Positions 43,385 through 54,478 of a stretch of 64,000 nt of DNA are shown piece by piece. Location of the stretch: contig OW799237.1 in NCBI GenBank assembly GCA_941918925.1, forward strand, positions 92,725,015 through 92,789,014. Reading direction: 5' to 3'. The translations under genes and the position numbers were made by a program. Position 1 is the first letter of the stretch, and every line of letters starts with the position of its first letter. The notes under the pieces were generated by a model. The model was given only the letters and a program-made list of their open reading frames with translations, ran no database searches and was not told the DNA's origin. The stretch is from Phyto melanocephala (taxonomy: Eukaryota; Arthropoda; Insecta; Diptera; Rhinophoridae).

Positions 43385-44636
43385 TCTAACCAGGATTATT
43401 GCATTATTTACGAAAATTGAAATTGTCCCAAATTTGCACATCTCTTGTCTGTTTTCGAGTAGTCTATTATATGATTTCTACCATAATACTGGATATCAGT
43501 GTTCGTGTTAGGTACTTTATAGCCTTTTATAGATGGCACTCCATATATTTCCAGGTAAGAAGTAGCAATATAGCACCGGAGCTGCAACAAATTGGAACAA
43601 TTTGGATCGTTTAGTTTTACTTTTCTCATATGTAAGTAGCCATCCATTTACAACCGCCGCATTCAATAAATATGCAAAAATTTGCCACCACCACTTACAC
43701 TGTCTAATTCGTGATCTATAAACCGCCACTAACTGATCCATTTTATCTACGCCACCCATACCTTGATTATAACGCTGGAATACCTTTGGCTGATCTATTT
43801 GTATAGCACCTTGTCCTTAAGCGTAACGTTTTCATAATCCAGTTTCGATATTATCGAAATTGGTGCCTAGGGTGACGACATTATTGTCCTTCCATCTTAC
43901 AACCAGTAAAAAAAGTTGAAAAATTCTGTTGGGGTTTTGAATGATTGAGCTGGGATGCTAGGAAAAATAACTTCACACTTGGTTTCAATTTCAAAGGTAG
44001 GATTTATTTTGCACCAACGATTTCTAGTTTTATCTTGCTTTCGTGAATATTTTGCTCGCGGTTCATCATCGCTTTCACTCTATTATTTTGCGCCAAGATG
44101 ATTCAAATTTCCTTCATGTTCATCATCACTTGCATCTGAATAATGATCCATGTCATTTCCGTCCAGAGGAGAAATCGCAAAAATATCAACATTTTGTAAA
44201 TAATAATCGATTTCTTCCAATTATTCCAATATTTCAGCAGCTGTAAGTCTATATAACAGTGTCAAGGGACACTGATAAAAAACGCATATTGCAAAAATTC
44301 TAAAATCTAATTACTTGTTAAATTCACAGCAATTAATTACTTACATATATTTAAAAAAATGCAAGTTAAAAAAAACACAAATATATTGCCAAAATATTTA
44401 TTTTTTTGTATTTTTACTTACCCTCCATATGTTTTGCGATTTTATTATTTTCATTATTAATTTTATGCAGAAAATTACACACACAATACAAATAACTTTA
44501 ACCTAACACTTGTTTATTAAATAAATGACATTTACCTGAGTGTAAAAACACATTTAGTTAACAATTTAGTTTTAACAGATCAGTGTAAATCGGTGTAACG
44601 TTACGTCCCTATAAAGGGACCTTATGCACTAATGGG
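43385..44636 (-). pseudogene. piggyBac-type transposon remnant
   Basis: TTAA at 44637-44640 followed on the minus strand by CCCATTAGTGCATAAGGTCC is a piggyBac-style terminus. Minus-strand frames then give an acidic N-terminal part (EEIDYYLQNVDIFAISPLDG, HYSDASDDEHEGN), NRWCKINPTFEIETKCEVIF and, after a deletion of the catalytic middle, VVRWKDNNVVTLGTNF, QPKVFQRYNQGMGGVDKMDQ, SRIRQCKWWWQIFAYLLNAA. GMGGVDxMDQ and KxWWWxIFxYLLxxAxVN are piggyBac transposase signatures (GVDKMDQ includes a catalytic Asp). Stops and frameshifts are present. The other terminus is not clear. Confidence 0.8.
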
Positions 44637-45756
44637 TTAACATTGGCCTACTCGGGACAAAAAAGTATGTATTAAATCGATAGATTCGACTATAAAATTT
44701 AATGAAAAATGTCAAAAGAAAACTACTACGTTTGGCAAATTTTTTCAAAATTGCCGCGTAAAAACAAGTTACATTCAAGGGTTTTGGTGCACTTTTTTTT
44801 GCCTGTTGAGTGGTAAAATGTATAGTTTTATCTACATACATACGTATAGACATTAAAATTTGTCATTTCGTTTGTTATTTCTTAAATATTATATTTAGCT
44901 ATCCTATTACGTATAAATTTGTATATGGACATTTCCTTGTCATCGTACGTGACATTTGTACTCATATAAAAAGGAGTAATTTTTGCAAAAGCAAGAGCAA
45001 CTGAAACAAAATTAGATCTTTATGTTCCATTCAAAGGGTACTTTATTAAAAAAAAAAATTATTATTTATAATTCATTGTTGTCTAAAATATCCAGAAAAA
45101 TAAGAATATATCCTAAGTGACATAAAACAGAAGTGATTTTGAGGTTTATATGGAAATATGAAAAAATCTGCGATTCTTGGGAAGTATTTTTTCTTTTTTT
45201 AATTTAATTGAAAACAATCTTTAAATTATTTTATAATAAATTCAAATTAATATCGTTCGTGACATATCGTACGTGACAGATTTTTCTCTAATAGTATTCT
45301 TAGGTAATAAAATTTATATTATGTTAAGAAAAAAAGTTAAATTCTAAATTAGCTGCTCTTGCGACTGTTCAAATACGAATGACGGAGACAAATAATGTTT
45401 TTGCACTACGTACGTGACAAAAATTAACATCCAAGGGAAATGAAAAAAAATACCGCTAATTGGGCTCTATATTTTCTTTTTTTCTTAGGGATCTTGTGAA
45501 TTGTTGTTACCTTAATTTTAAAGCATATTTACAATTACAATTTATTTTTACAATTTAGTCGCTAAAAAATAGTTAAATGCAATTCTTCAAAATAAGTCAA
45601 AGAGATAATCAGATTAAACTCTTATTATTGCTCTTAAAATAATTTAATAAGCTTTTAATACCTGCACATAGTAAAATTTGAGTGTTTTTGTTTTTTTTTT
45701 TATCAGTAAACTTATATTGAAAAACTTTCAAGAGTTTTTATTTTTACAGTCGTGGT

Positions 45757-47006
45757 CAGTGATGCCAGAACTTGATAAGCAAAAATGGCTAAAATTCTAG
45801 AAAAAATGGCTAGAAACTAGCTAAAAAAATGGCTAAATGTTTTGAATAGAAAGTTTTCAGTATTTAAATAAAAAAAAATAAGAAAAATTTATTTTTAAAG
45901 AAAAATAACAAAATTTAAGACCGTTTGTAATATACTCAATATATCTTTGACTATTTATAAAGTACAAGAATTGTTTTAATGGTGTTAAAAGGACCAATTA
46001 TCATCAGCATCTAGCTCGCTATTATTGTCATTGTCATCTTAACTTTCTTTAGATCCTATCAATTTAAGATGATTATGTGCTACTTCATATTGATAACAGC
46101 ATTTATCAATACTTTTTAAGTCGTATCTTAAAAAAAGAATATAGAAAAAATAAAATATTGGTCTTTCGAAATAAACCAAACTCTATTCAATCTTTATAAG
46201 TCAATATTGAACATGCCATACATGAAATACGACTTGAGTAAGTGGAAAAAATGCTCGAAAATTGCTCGAAAATTCGTTCCTGCAGAAGAAGTCGTAGAAC
46301 CCATTTGAATGAGGTTTTATTAAGAACTTAATTGTATCGATTGTACTTAACATTAAATAAAAAACTTTTGAATTTCCGTAACAATAAGTGTGTTTTCTTG
46401 AAATAAATCATATCACTCTTATTGAAAACCCTTTTACATAGCCAATGTATCCTTCTGCTGTTGTAGCTTAAAATTCACTGGATTAAAAGGTAAAGGCTTG
46501 GTCTTGATAATATGTATATCCGATACCATTTTTGTGTTTCAGAGTGAACGGTTATATCATATAATTTTGCATTAAATTCACATTTACAATATATAAAAAA
46601 CTTTTAACTTCTGTAATTTATTCTTTTAATTTTGGGTGGGATAACAATTCCTTCATAAACTTCTGGGAAAATTTTGTTTATTTTTCTTAAATTTTTTTTA
46701 TTTTATTTATTTATTAAATACACATGCTTGTTTGGTTTTTTTTACTGATACTGACTGATTTTAAAGAGGTTCCCATCGATGCAATTTTTAGTAGTTAAAA
46801 AAACATTGTTTTATAGAAGCGTTTTTCACTATTTAGAAAACGAAACAACAGCACTTAAAAGCTTACAACAAAACATGGCTAAAAAAGGCTAAAAAATATC
46901 TAGGAATGGCTAAAAAAATAGCTTATAGCTAAAAGCAGATATTCCTAGCTAAGCGTGTTCAAAAATAGCTAAATCTAGCCATAAAATATCTAAATTGGCA
47001 ACACTG
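45757..47006. mobile_element. hAT-type non-autonomous element, 8-bp duplication
   Basis: GTCGTGGT stands on both sides (45749-45756 and 47007-47014). The ends CAGTGATGCCA and TGGCAACACTG are inverted, a hAT-like CAGTG start. Both subterminal regions hold arrays of TGGCTAAA/AGCTAAAT words (45786-45837 and 46874-46985), likely transposase-binding sites. Length is 1250 bp with no recognisable transposase frame. Confidence 0.85.
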
Positions 47007-47367
47007 GTCGTGGTTGACAAATTCATGGAAATGTCCATATGTAGTTTATTTAGTTATGTCCGTCTTTCAGCCTGATAGTTAAAATCAAACTTTCGAAGTA
47101 CTGTGGCTTTTTACGAAACCCACTACAGTCAAAGCTCGGTTTAACAAATGATATATTGTCAGGCCCTTTCGTTTTATCGAATAATTCGTTATATCAAAAA
47201 GATTTATTTTACAGTAGTTTTATACGGTTAACATAAAAAAATCAAATTATGTTAATTAATATTTATTTTTTCCATATAAGATTTTTAAAAATAAACAAAA
47301 TAAATAAGTTTTAAACATGTTTACATTATTTTGTACTTGTTATTTTTTTAAATTAATAAAAGATATA

Positions 47368-48231
47368 CACCAATACCTCACTTTGCGTCGTGGTTACGTT
47401 CCCAAAAAACGCGACGCAAATTGAAACGACGCAAAGTGAATTATGATTTTCTATAGCAAACCATGTAAAGATCGAAGATAGGTTCCAGGGTTACGAAAAT
47501 ACTTCTTTTTAAAAAGAAAATTGAACAAAGTAAACATTTAAAAAACAAAAATAATAAAAAATTTTATTACATACATACAAAAAACAAAAAAAAAAAATAA
47601 TTAAATTCAAAGAAAATAAAATATTCAATTAATTAATAAAAAACAAAACAAAAATTAATCACTGTCTGATGAGTCCATAGTGGATGTTGTCGTAAGTCAG
47701 TTTTCTTTCACAAAAAATTGGTTCAATGTTTGCTGAACAGCTTCTTTTTTTTCAACGTAAAATAAATTTCCTTGTAGCGATTGATATTCGTAGCTACCGT
47801 CTGGGACACTTCTTTAAAAATATCTCCATAACTTCGTCAATCAAACACATCGCTTTGGAAATTCGTTTGGAGGTCAAATTCTTCGGAGATTTCTATTGAA
47901 CGGTCACTGTCATCTTCATTAGCAAATTGCAATTCCAGTTGCAATAGTTCTTCATTAGACAATTCTTGGTTGTGCGAGGTTAGCAATTCATTTATGTCAG
48001 TCTCAATTAGAAAGGGAATCTCCGAGTTTTTATGGCATGGCTCAATTATGTAGAAATAAAAGTCGTTGACATACTTTAGAAAAAAAAAAAGAAAGTTTCA
48101 AAAATAAATTAAAGACCAAAACAACGCAACTTCGAAAATCTAACGACGCACAGTGAAAATTAGTACTAATTTAGCAGCAACGCAAATTCGAAAAAACGCA
48201 AAACGAAACGACTCAAAGCGAGGTATTGGTG
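47368..48231 (-). mobile_element. Second Tigger-type element nested in the first
   Basis: The inverted ends are CACCAATACCTCACTTTGCG (left) and, reversed, CACCAATACCTCGCTTTGAG, with TA outside each. Runs of ACGCAAA/GACGCAA words lie at both ends. The minus strand keeps a piece of a transposase C-terminus: DINELLTSHNQELSNEELLQ, then LELQFANEDDSDRSIE. The V/I-x-ELL-x-x-H/N-x-E-L-S/T-x-E-x-L-x-x-LE pattern is typical of Tigger/jerky-type proteins. 864 bp, not autonomous. Confidence 0.8.
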
Positions 48232-48796
48232 TACAGACAAAAGTTAAGAATATACATTTGTACATATATGCCGCAGTTTGTTTTCAGTTTATTGAATCGT
48301 CCATAATGAAAGATATCTAAGTTGAAAAGCATAAAAAGGTTAAAATGATAACAAAATTTAAAAAAGCGTTTAAATATAGCTTGCGTTCGGAAAAACTGAA
48401 CTCAAGAGTCTTATTCCGCGTTTCATGTACACAATTTCTTCTTGTTGCTTCATCTGTGCCAGTGAAATCTAATCTTTCTCGTCAAACTTCAAACTACCAG
48501 AATACAATATTTTATTACAGTACTTTGCTAATGTATCTTGCTTTAAATTGTGCCAATCCAAAGCAATCATGGATGTTGCGTCATAAAGAGTAAGAGACTT
48601 AAAAAAAAGGAAATCTGCTTCAGATGACACCATTTTGACTAGGAGACAATCCCCATATTGTAATTCTACGAAAGAGATTTAATCTTTTTTGTACCTGAAG
48701 CATTTGCACAAAGTAGTAAAGTAACTCTTTTGATATTTTCCTTACTGGAGCTGTAGTTTTCTCAGCATGTACTAATGTTTTGTTTGAAAGAAGTTT

Positions 48797-49300
48797 CTAA
48801 TAAAGTCCCGTTTCGTCACCATTGAAAATTACACCATGAGTTAAATTGTTCTCTCTTTTAGCATTTTGCAGTTCTTGTTTTAATGGTTTTACTAAATCCT
48901 CTCTTGATGATAAGCTTTCATCGAATTCTTTAAGAACCAAACCAAACATCACTTGCGTTGAACCCTCCATAACAAAATTGTTTTGTATTTCAATGGCTTT
49001 TGCTTTCAGTGATATTCCAATTACTGGTACAAACTTCCTTTGATTCAGAAACCAATCGAACAGCTTTTGCTCCATATTTGGGTACTCACCTTCTTTAAGT
49101 GATCGGGGGTTCTTTGATCCATATTTAGTGGATTCTAGATTTAACACAATTTTGTCTTACATTTTCTTTAATGTGCATATTGAAGATTTTTGAATCCCAT
49201 ATTCCTGTGAAATTGAACTAAGGTCTTTTTACAGTCATCCAAAATTTTCATTTTTTCACCTAAATAAATTATTTTTCTGTTTCCCATTCTTATTTTACAC
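48797..49300 (-). pseudogene. Tigger/pogo transposase N-terminal half, broken
   Basis: From 49300 downward: EKMKILDDCKK, then SISQEYGIQKSSIC, an HTH of the type found in CENP-B and Tigger proteins, interrupted by stops. The frame from 49147 gives NMEQKLFDWFLNQRKFVPVI, LKAKAIEIQNNF, REDLVKPLKQELQN and GVIFNGDETGLY. NxDETGL contains the first catalytic Asp of the DDE domain. The remaining domain is missing or replaced. CENP-B-like in origin, but a transposase remnant and not a kinetochore gene. Confidence 0.75.
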
Positions 49301-49639
49301 TGCAACTCTTAATAACCTGATAAAAAACGCACTAAAATTATTTTGGCATCAGCGCATACGCAAATATCAAATGAGTATTTATTGAAAAACAAACGATATT
49401 TTACCGTTTTAGGTTTTCTCTTCTATTGTTTTAGAATAACATATAAATATATACACACATTTTTTATTTGTTTTATCTTTAGCGTTTATTTTTTGTTTGA
49501 GTTTTTGCCTTGCATTCGTTGTATCGGGTATAAGTTTTTTGATATGTTCGTAATATAAGGTAGTCAATGTAAAAAATTTGATCGTACTTTATATCGCGTT
49601 TTCGTTAAATCGAGTATTCACTATACCGAGCTTTGACTG

Positions 49640-50317
49640 TATTTGAAAACGGAAAGTCGGCTAGTAAATGGCTAAATACAAAAAAATCTAAAACATGACT
49701 TTTTTGCAAAAAAAAAAAATCTTTAAGCTTAAAGATAATAAATTTGTTTGTCACATTTTATACTGGCAACATTAGAAAATTATTACTTTATATTTAAATA
49801 TTAAATTAAAAATAGAACTAACGTAGTTAATCTGCAATTAACTAATTAGAAAGTAATAATATTACAGTCTTATGTTCTACTTTTATTTTAAATGCATTTA
49901 CTGTCCTTTATGATGAACCCCTGTCAAGATTTGCCTTCAAAAAGTTATAAATAATTACAATAAATTACTAGTTTCCATTATACATATAAAAATTTTTTTC
50001 AAACTATTACTTATTCTGTATGAGAAACTAAACATGTGATTAATAAATATGTACATGTGGTCACATAGTTAAACCATTAATGCATAATGTCCGCCACATA
50101 TTAGGGGCATAACATTTTTCAATTGAAATATTTGTAGGTTACCACGTCACTAAACAGTTAAAAATAGTTTTTGCAAAGGTAGTTTTTACTGAAAGAACTA
50201 TTTTCATCATACGAGATTTATATAATCAGATTTATACAATTTTATTTTAATCTTATATTTTGCCATCACACTGTGTAGCTTGTTCAGGTAAAACGTTTTT
50301 TATAAATTAAAGATTTA
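49640..50317. other. Intron-like AT-rich sequence
   Basis: No feature recognised. Confidence 0.45.
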
Positions 50318-50318
50318 G

Positions 50319-50431
50319 GGCCGTATTCATAAAAAATATTTTAGGGTTATTGAATGCTTATTTGACAAATTTCTCTACAACATCGGTCAAATAAGCCTTT
50401 AATAAACCTAAAAATTTTTATGAATACGGCA
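50319..50431. mobile_element. Palindromic 113-bp inverted-repeat element
   Basis: Left GGGCCGTATTCATAAAAAAT and right TTTTTATGAATACGGC are inverted. The pairing continues inward (TTTAGGGTTATTGAATGCTT against the reversed AGCCTTTAATAAACCTAAA), so nearly the whole unit folds into one hairpin. Confidence 0.65.
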
Positions 50432-50452
50432 GTTAGACTTTAAAACTTCTAT

Positions 50453-50593
50453 TCGGCCTTATTGTCATTGACGTTGTCGTTGCGTTTTTGTGTCGAAAAC
50501 GACAGAAATACGACAAGGTCTCATTCATTTTACATTGTCGTAAATATTACACGGTACCAAAAAATACGACAACGCCAATGACAATAAGGCTGA
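50453..50593. mobile_element. Palindromic 140-bp inverted-repeat element
   Basis: Left GGCCTTATTGTCATTGACGT and right CGCCAATGACAATAAGGCTG are inverted, continuing into TTGTCGT/ACGACAA. It follows the previous palindromic element after only about 20 bp but has unrelated ends. Confidence 0.65.
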
Positions 50594-51054
50594 TTATCTG
50601 CCACCATTTGTAAAGTATGCCATAATTGTCGTAAATAGTTTTTCATTCGTATTAGGGTATCACTCTGCCAACTCTGATCCTTACCATTTTTGTTCCCATT
50701 AGAAATTTGTTATCAATACTAGGTCTTACTAAATTTAAACCAAATAGAAGTTATAGTTTTTCGGAATGACATTAAATGTATTTTTTCGTAGTATGGGGGT
50801 GCCATGTCCCCTGCTATGATCCTATCGATTTTTTGCCGGAAAAAGTAAATTGATATCGCAGCCAATTACACGAAATTTAATGCCTATAACAGTTTTAGTT
50901 ATGCAGATATACCATTAAATTTATTTTATCTGTATGGGACGTTCCACGCCCTTTATTTGACCATATACAATTAAACAAATTCTAAATACAATAAACGAAT
51001 TGTACAATTTTTGTAAAAATGTTTAATACATGGATTAAAAGCCTTAATAGTTTC

Positions 51055-51323
51055 TGTTGAACTGTTTTTTTGTTTGAAATTGCTATAATTTTTCCCTTAA
51101 CTGTTGTATTCTTTTTTTTCCTCCTGTAATTTGTTTTATTAAGTAAGGCCCTATGCTCCTTATAGGAACGACGGGAACATATATATATATATATAAGTAA
51201 GTTATAAGTTAACAGTCAATAAAGCAAGGAGCTTTGAGTTTTAGTTTATAACGAAGCTATTTGTGTTTTAATTTAAAAAAGCACCCCTTACATTAGGAAG
51301 AGGAGAGGCCTCTAACCCTAACA
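51055..51323. mobile_element. Solo LTR, Ty1/copia-size
   Basis: It begins TGTTGAACTG and ends CCCTAACA (TGTT...AACA), flanked by GTTTC on both sides (51050-51054 and 51324-51328), a 5-bp duplication. An AATAAAG at about 51220, in GTCAATAAAGCAAGGAGC, is a plausible polyadenylation signal. The 269-bp length, TG...CA ends and 5-bp duplication fit a solo LTR of a copia-like (or BEL-like) retrotransposon. No internal sequence remains. Orientation inferred as plus from the signal. Confidence 0.75.
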
Positions 51324-51585
51324 GTTTCTAAAATATGTATGTCGTACAATAATTTTTTTTTGCTTCGATAGTATCGTATCGTTTGTTAGCTGTAATGAAA
51401 AAAATGTGATAAAAGTAAAGCGTACAAAGTTTTGAGATAATAAATGTTATAGCTTTTCCATAATATCTAATAATAGTACTTTGAATATGTGGCAAAAACT
51501 GGTTGATTTTGTAAAGGGGGTGCCACGCCCACTTAAAATTATAAGCACAAATTTACGTAAGAACCATTCTTATCTTTATAGATAA

Positions 51586-52145
51586 CTAGCTAATACCCGG
51601 TGTGCTTCGCCACCCCAAATTTTAGTATTTAATTCATATTGCAGGTGCCACGCCCACTATTGTTAATGCACCCATTTTTCTCAAAAAATGTTTATTTGAA
51701 TATCAAAGTTGCTTTTGCAAAATTTTACTACTCTAATCGATATTGTTTTTAAAATATACGAATTTTAGTATTTAATTCATGTGGCCACGCCTACTATTGC
51801 AAGTCCGCCCATTTTTTACCCAAATGTTCGTGTGGATGTCAAAGTTTACCGCACTTTATTTGAAGACTCTAGCTGCATTAACTTTCGAGATATATAATAT
51901 TTAATACTTATTCTTTAATAGGGCGTGGCACCCCGCCCACTTACAATTTCAAACCAAAGTATAGCCTATAGTTCCTTCCAGACATACAAAAAGATTCTGT
52001 GAAAATTTCAAGGAAATCGGTCCAGCCGTTTAACCGTCTATAAAGCACAAACAAACATACAAACATATAAACATACAAACATATAAACATACAAACATAT
52101 AAACATACAAACATACAAACACACATTGATTTTTATATATATAGA
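51586..52145 (-). mobile_element. Short Helitron, GGGCGTGGC family, best-preserved copy
   Basis: On the minus strand it starts TCTATATATATAAAAATCAA directly after an A and ends GGTGTATTAGCTAG-type sequence (CACACCGGGTATTAGCTAG) directly before a T. TC at the 5' end, CTAG (CTRR) at the 3' end and an A/T target are the Helitron hallmarks. The interior has the repeated GGGCGTGG-type words and an ACAAACATATAAACATACAA microsatellite near the 5' end. Non-coding, 560 bp. Confidence 0.8.
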
Positions 52146-53239
52146 TTTTAAGAAAAAACTAGCAAAATCGATACAGCCTTTGCCGGTGATGCGCTTAGAA
52201 GCAGACATCAATTAATTTTTATTTATATAGACGAAGATTAAACAAACATTGAAAAATTAGACAAATCGGTGTCCGTAAAAACTTAAATCGGAATACTACG
52301 AATATCAAAACAAATTCGATAAATCAGTCTTAAAATTTTCTAATTATTTAAAGCATTATTACTTTTTTTATAAGTTCTACTGTACTTTTTATCTCATTTG
52401 CTTTTCCATAAATTTTTTAAAGATTATAAAAAGCTTTTTTTTTTATATTCACAAATACATATAAAAAGTTACTCCCCTTATCTTTATATGTTGTTAACCA
52501 TATATGACCACGTATGAGCTAAGCTGATGAATCTAATTTTAAAATATTAAAAAAAATAAATAAATAATAAAATAGAAAAAATATCTTAACCACAAAATAT
52601 TTGATATATTTGTATTGAATGTTTCATAATAAATAATTTTTCAGTAATGTATACAAGGATTGTAGTTATAAGTACATACATATGTATTTTTTCTAATCTT
52701 ATTAATGCATTGATGTATAATTAATGAATAAATATGCATGCATATCTGTATACATATGTTTAAAAAATGTATATATAAAAGTCAATTTATAAATTATTTC
52801 CAATTAAATGTATTTAAATATAATTGTAACAAGACGTTGACCGTAAATAAAATATTTCTTCTTTAATATTGTAGAATTAAAACACAAAGTTTTGAATTTT
52901 TTGTCAGCATGTCTGTTTGGTTGCCTAATTTAAATTAACTAATTTAATTTAAATTTTTTGAATTAAATAACAAAAGGTACTTACTAAATTTTCCATCTTA
53001 TATACATATCTTTGAAGTTAGGCAAAAAGGTCTTAAAAATATGAATTTTTCTGATTTTTCTGAAAGCAGTGGCTATTGTGTACTCGACGTAGCATGTTGA
53101 TCCAATTTTCACTTTTATCTTCACGGTAAATCAGGCTGAATCGCAGCAATAACGCTTTTTACTTCTCGGTTGTTTCTGGTTTATCTGCATAGGCCTGTGA
53201 CTTATTCACGAGAGCATTGTATCAGCGTCAATTACACCC
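52146..53239. other. Intron-like AT-rich sequence
   Basis: No feature recognised. Confidence 0.45.
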
Positions 53240-53730
53240 TGTCATATGAACTGTTTGGTGTGGAATCATGGCTGATAAAGTTACTGGTCTAAATTTCTTC
53301 GAAAATGAACTTAAAAAGCCAGAAACCTCTAGGGTGGTATCCCGGACCATGTTGGAAAATTGTTTACGTCCGATAGCTCTCAATAATCGTAACATATGGT
53401 TCCAACAAGATGAAGCTACAGCTAATATCGCAAAAGCCACAATGGCAATTCTGCGAGACCGAATAATTTCAAAAAATGCAGATTTCGCGTTGCCACCTCG
53501 TTCTTCAGATATGACGGCCACAGATTATTTTTGTGGGGTTTCTTAAATGAACGAGTTTAGGTCAAAAAACCACAAAATATTCAGGAGCTAAAGCAGAAAA
53601 TTCGCACACAAATTGCTCAATTGCAGTCAGAAACGTTGCGCAACGTAATGCAAAATTTATTGAGTAGAGTCATTAACTGCCAACAGGAGAATGGACGCCA
53701 TCTAAAAGATGTATTTATTCATACTTAGCT
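53240..53730 (+). pseudogene. Mariner-type transposase C-terminal pseudogene
   Basis: The plus strand encodes TVWCGIMADKVTGLNFFENE, LENCLRPIALNNRNIWFQQD, ILRDRIISKNADFALPPRSS, DMTATDYF. After a one-base frameshift near 53530 come LNERV, KPQNIQELKQKIRTQIAQLQ, VMQNLLSRVINCQQENGRHL and KDVFIHT. IWFQQDEAT holds the second catalytic Asp and the D-x-x-x-x-DYF motif the third region. The N-terminal half is absent. A different family from the remnants at 33388 and 54130. Confidence 0.75.
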
Positions 53731-53850
53731 TAAAAAAAATTATAATTCCATAATTATAATTATAAACCATCTATCCCTTACTACGAAGCAGGTTTTTAAA
53801 AGAGAAACACTATGCGTCAGTCTCTCATTTGACGTTGTTCTAACGTGGTT

Positions 53851-54071
53851 CTTTCATTCCGTTTGTAATTTTTACAATATTCCTTCCGACTCCATAAAGT
53901 ATATATTTTCTGAAAGCTTATGATTAGGAGAGTAGATTGAGCATTGTCGGTCTCTCTGTGTGTTACTTAAATTAACTTTAAGGAGCCCCTAAATATCCAG
54001 GAATTAGTCGCTATTGAAATTCAGCATAATCGTCCTATAACTTTCGGAGATATGAGCAAATAAACACGACA
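53851..54071 (+). mobile_element. DINE-1-like head fragment, decayed
   Basis: It contains CATTCCGTTTGTAATTTTTA, CCATAAAGTATATATTTTCT, AAAGCTTATGATTAGGAGAG and AACTTTCGGAGATATGAGCA, the head blocks of subfamily B in order. No hairpin or tail. Confidence 0.65.
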
Positions 54072-54129
54072 GCAAAATCAACATTTTCAGCCCAAAGTTT
54101 ATTTATAGACAAGACATGCTTGCTAAGTA

Positions 54130-54478
54130 CTAAAGGGTCCGTCAAATAACTTTTTTTTTGAAACAGGGCACAAAACATCGAGTGTAGTCTCGGCTGTGTG
54201 GCACGTAGCGCCGTCCTGTTGAAACCAAATGTTGCCAATATCCTCTTCTTCAATTCTTGTGAACAAAAATTCGTTCAACATGGCCTGATAACGATCGCCA
54301 TTGACTGTAATGGCCACTTCTTGCTTTTCGAAGAAAAATGGCCCAATTATGCCTCTGGACCAAAATCCGCACCAAACAGTGACTCGTTTTGGGAGTATCG
54401 GCTTTTCAATGTATTTTTGCGGGTTTTCTGTGCCCCAAATGAGACAATTTTGCTTGTTTACATATTCTGGATAACAGG
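54130..54478 (-). pseudogene. Mariner-type transposase remnant, internally deleted
   Basis: The minus strand encodes EYVNKQNCLIWGTENPQKYI, LPKRVTVWCGFWSRGIIGPF, VTVNGDRYQAMLNEFLFTRI and IGNIWFQQDGATCHTAETTL, the same family as 33388-33830. As there, the transposase breaks off shortly after the second catalytic Asp and runs within about 25 bases into the terminal GTTATTTGACGGACCCTTTA. The N-terminal half is missing. Confidence 0.8.

Larger units (their letters stand above)
47126..49639 (-). mobile_element. pogo/Tigger-type transposon with a second one nested
   Basis: TA lies at both ends (47124-47125 and 49640-49641). The inverted ends are CAGTCAAAGCTCGGTTTAA (left) and, reversed, CAGTCAAAGCTCGGTATAG. 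The interior carries a minus-strand transposase remnant (48797-49300) of the CENP-B-like HTH/DDE type. A shorter related element is inserted at 47368-48231. Length 2514 bp in total. Confidence 0.85.

Noticed and set aside
48797..49300. CENP-B-like protein as a third kinetochore gene
   Set aside because: The similarity is to the HTH/DDE of Tigger transposases. It is broken by stops and lies between inverted repeats with TA sites, so it is a transposon remnant.
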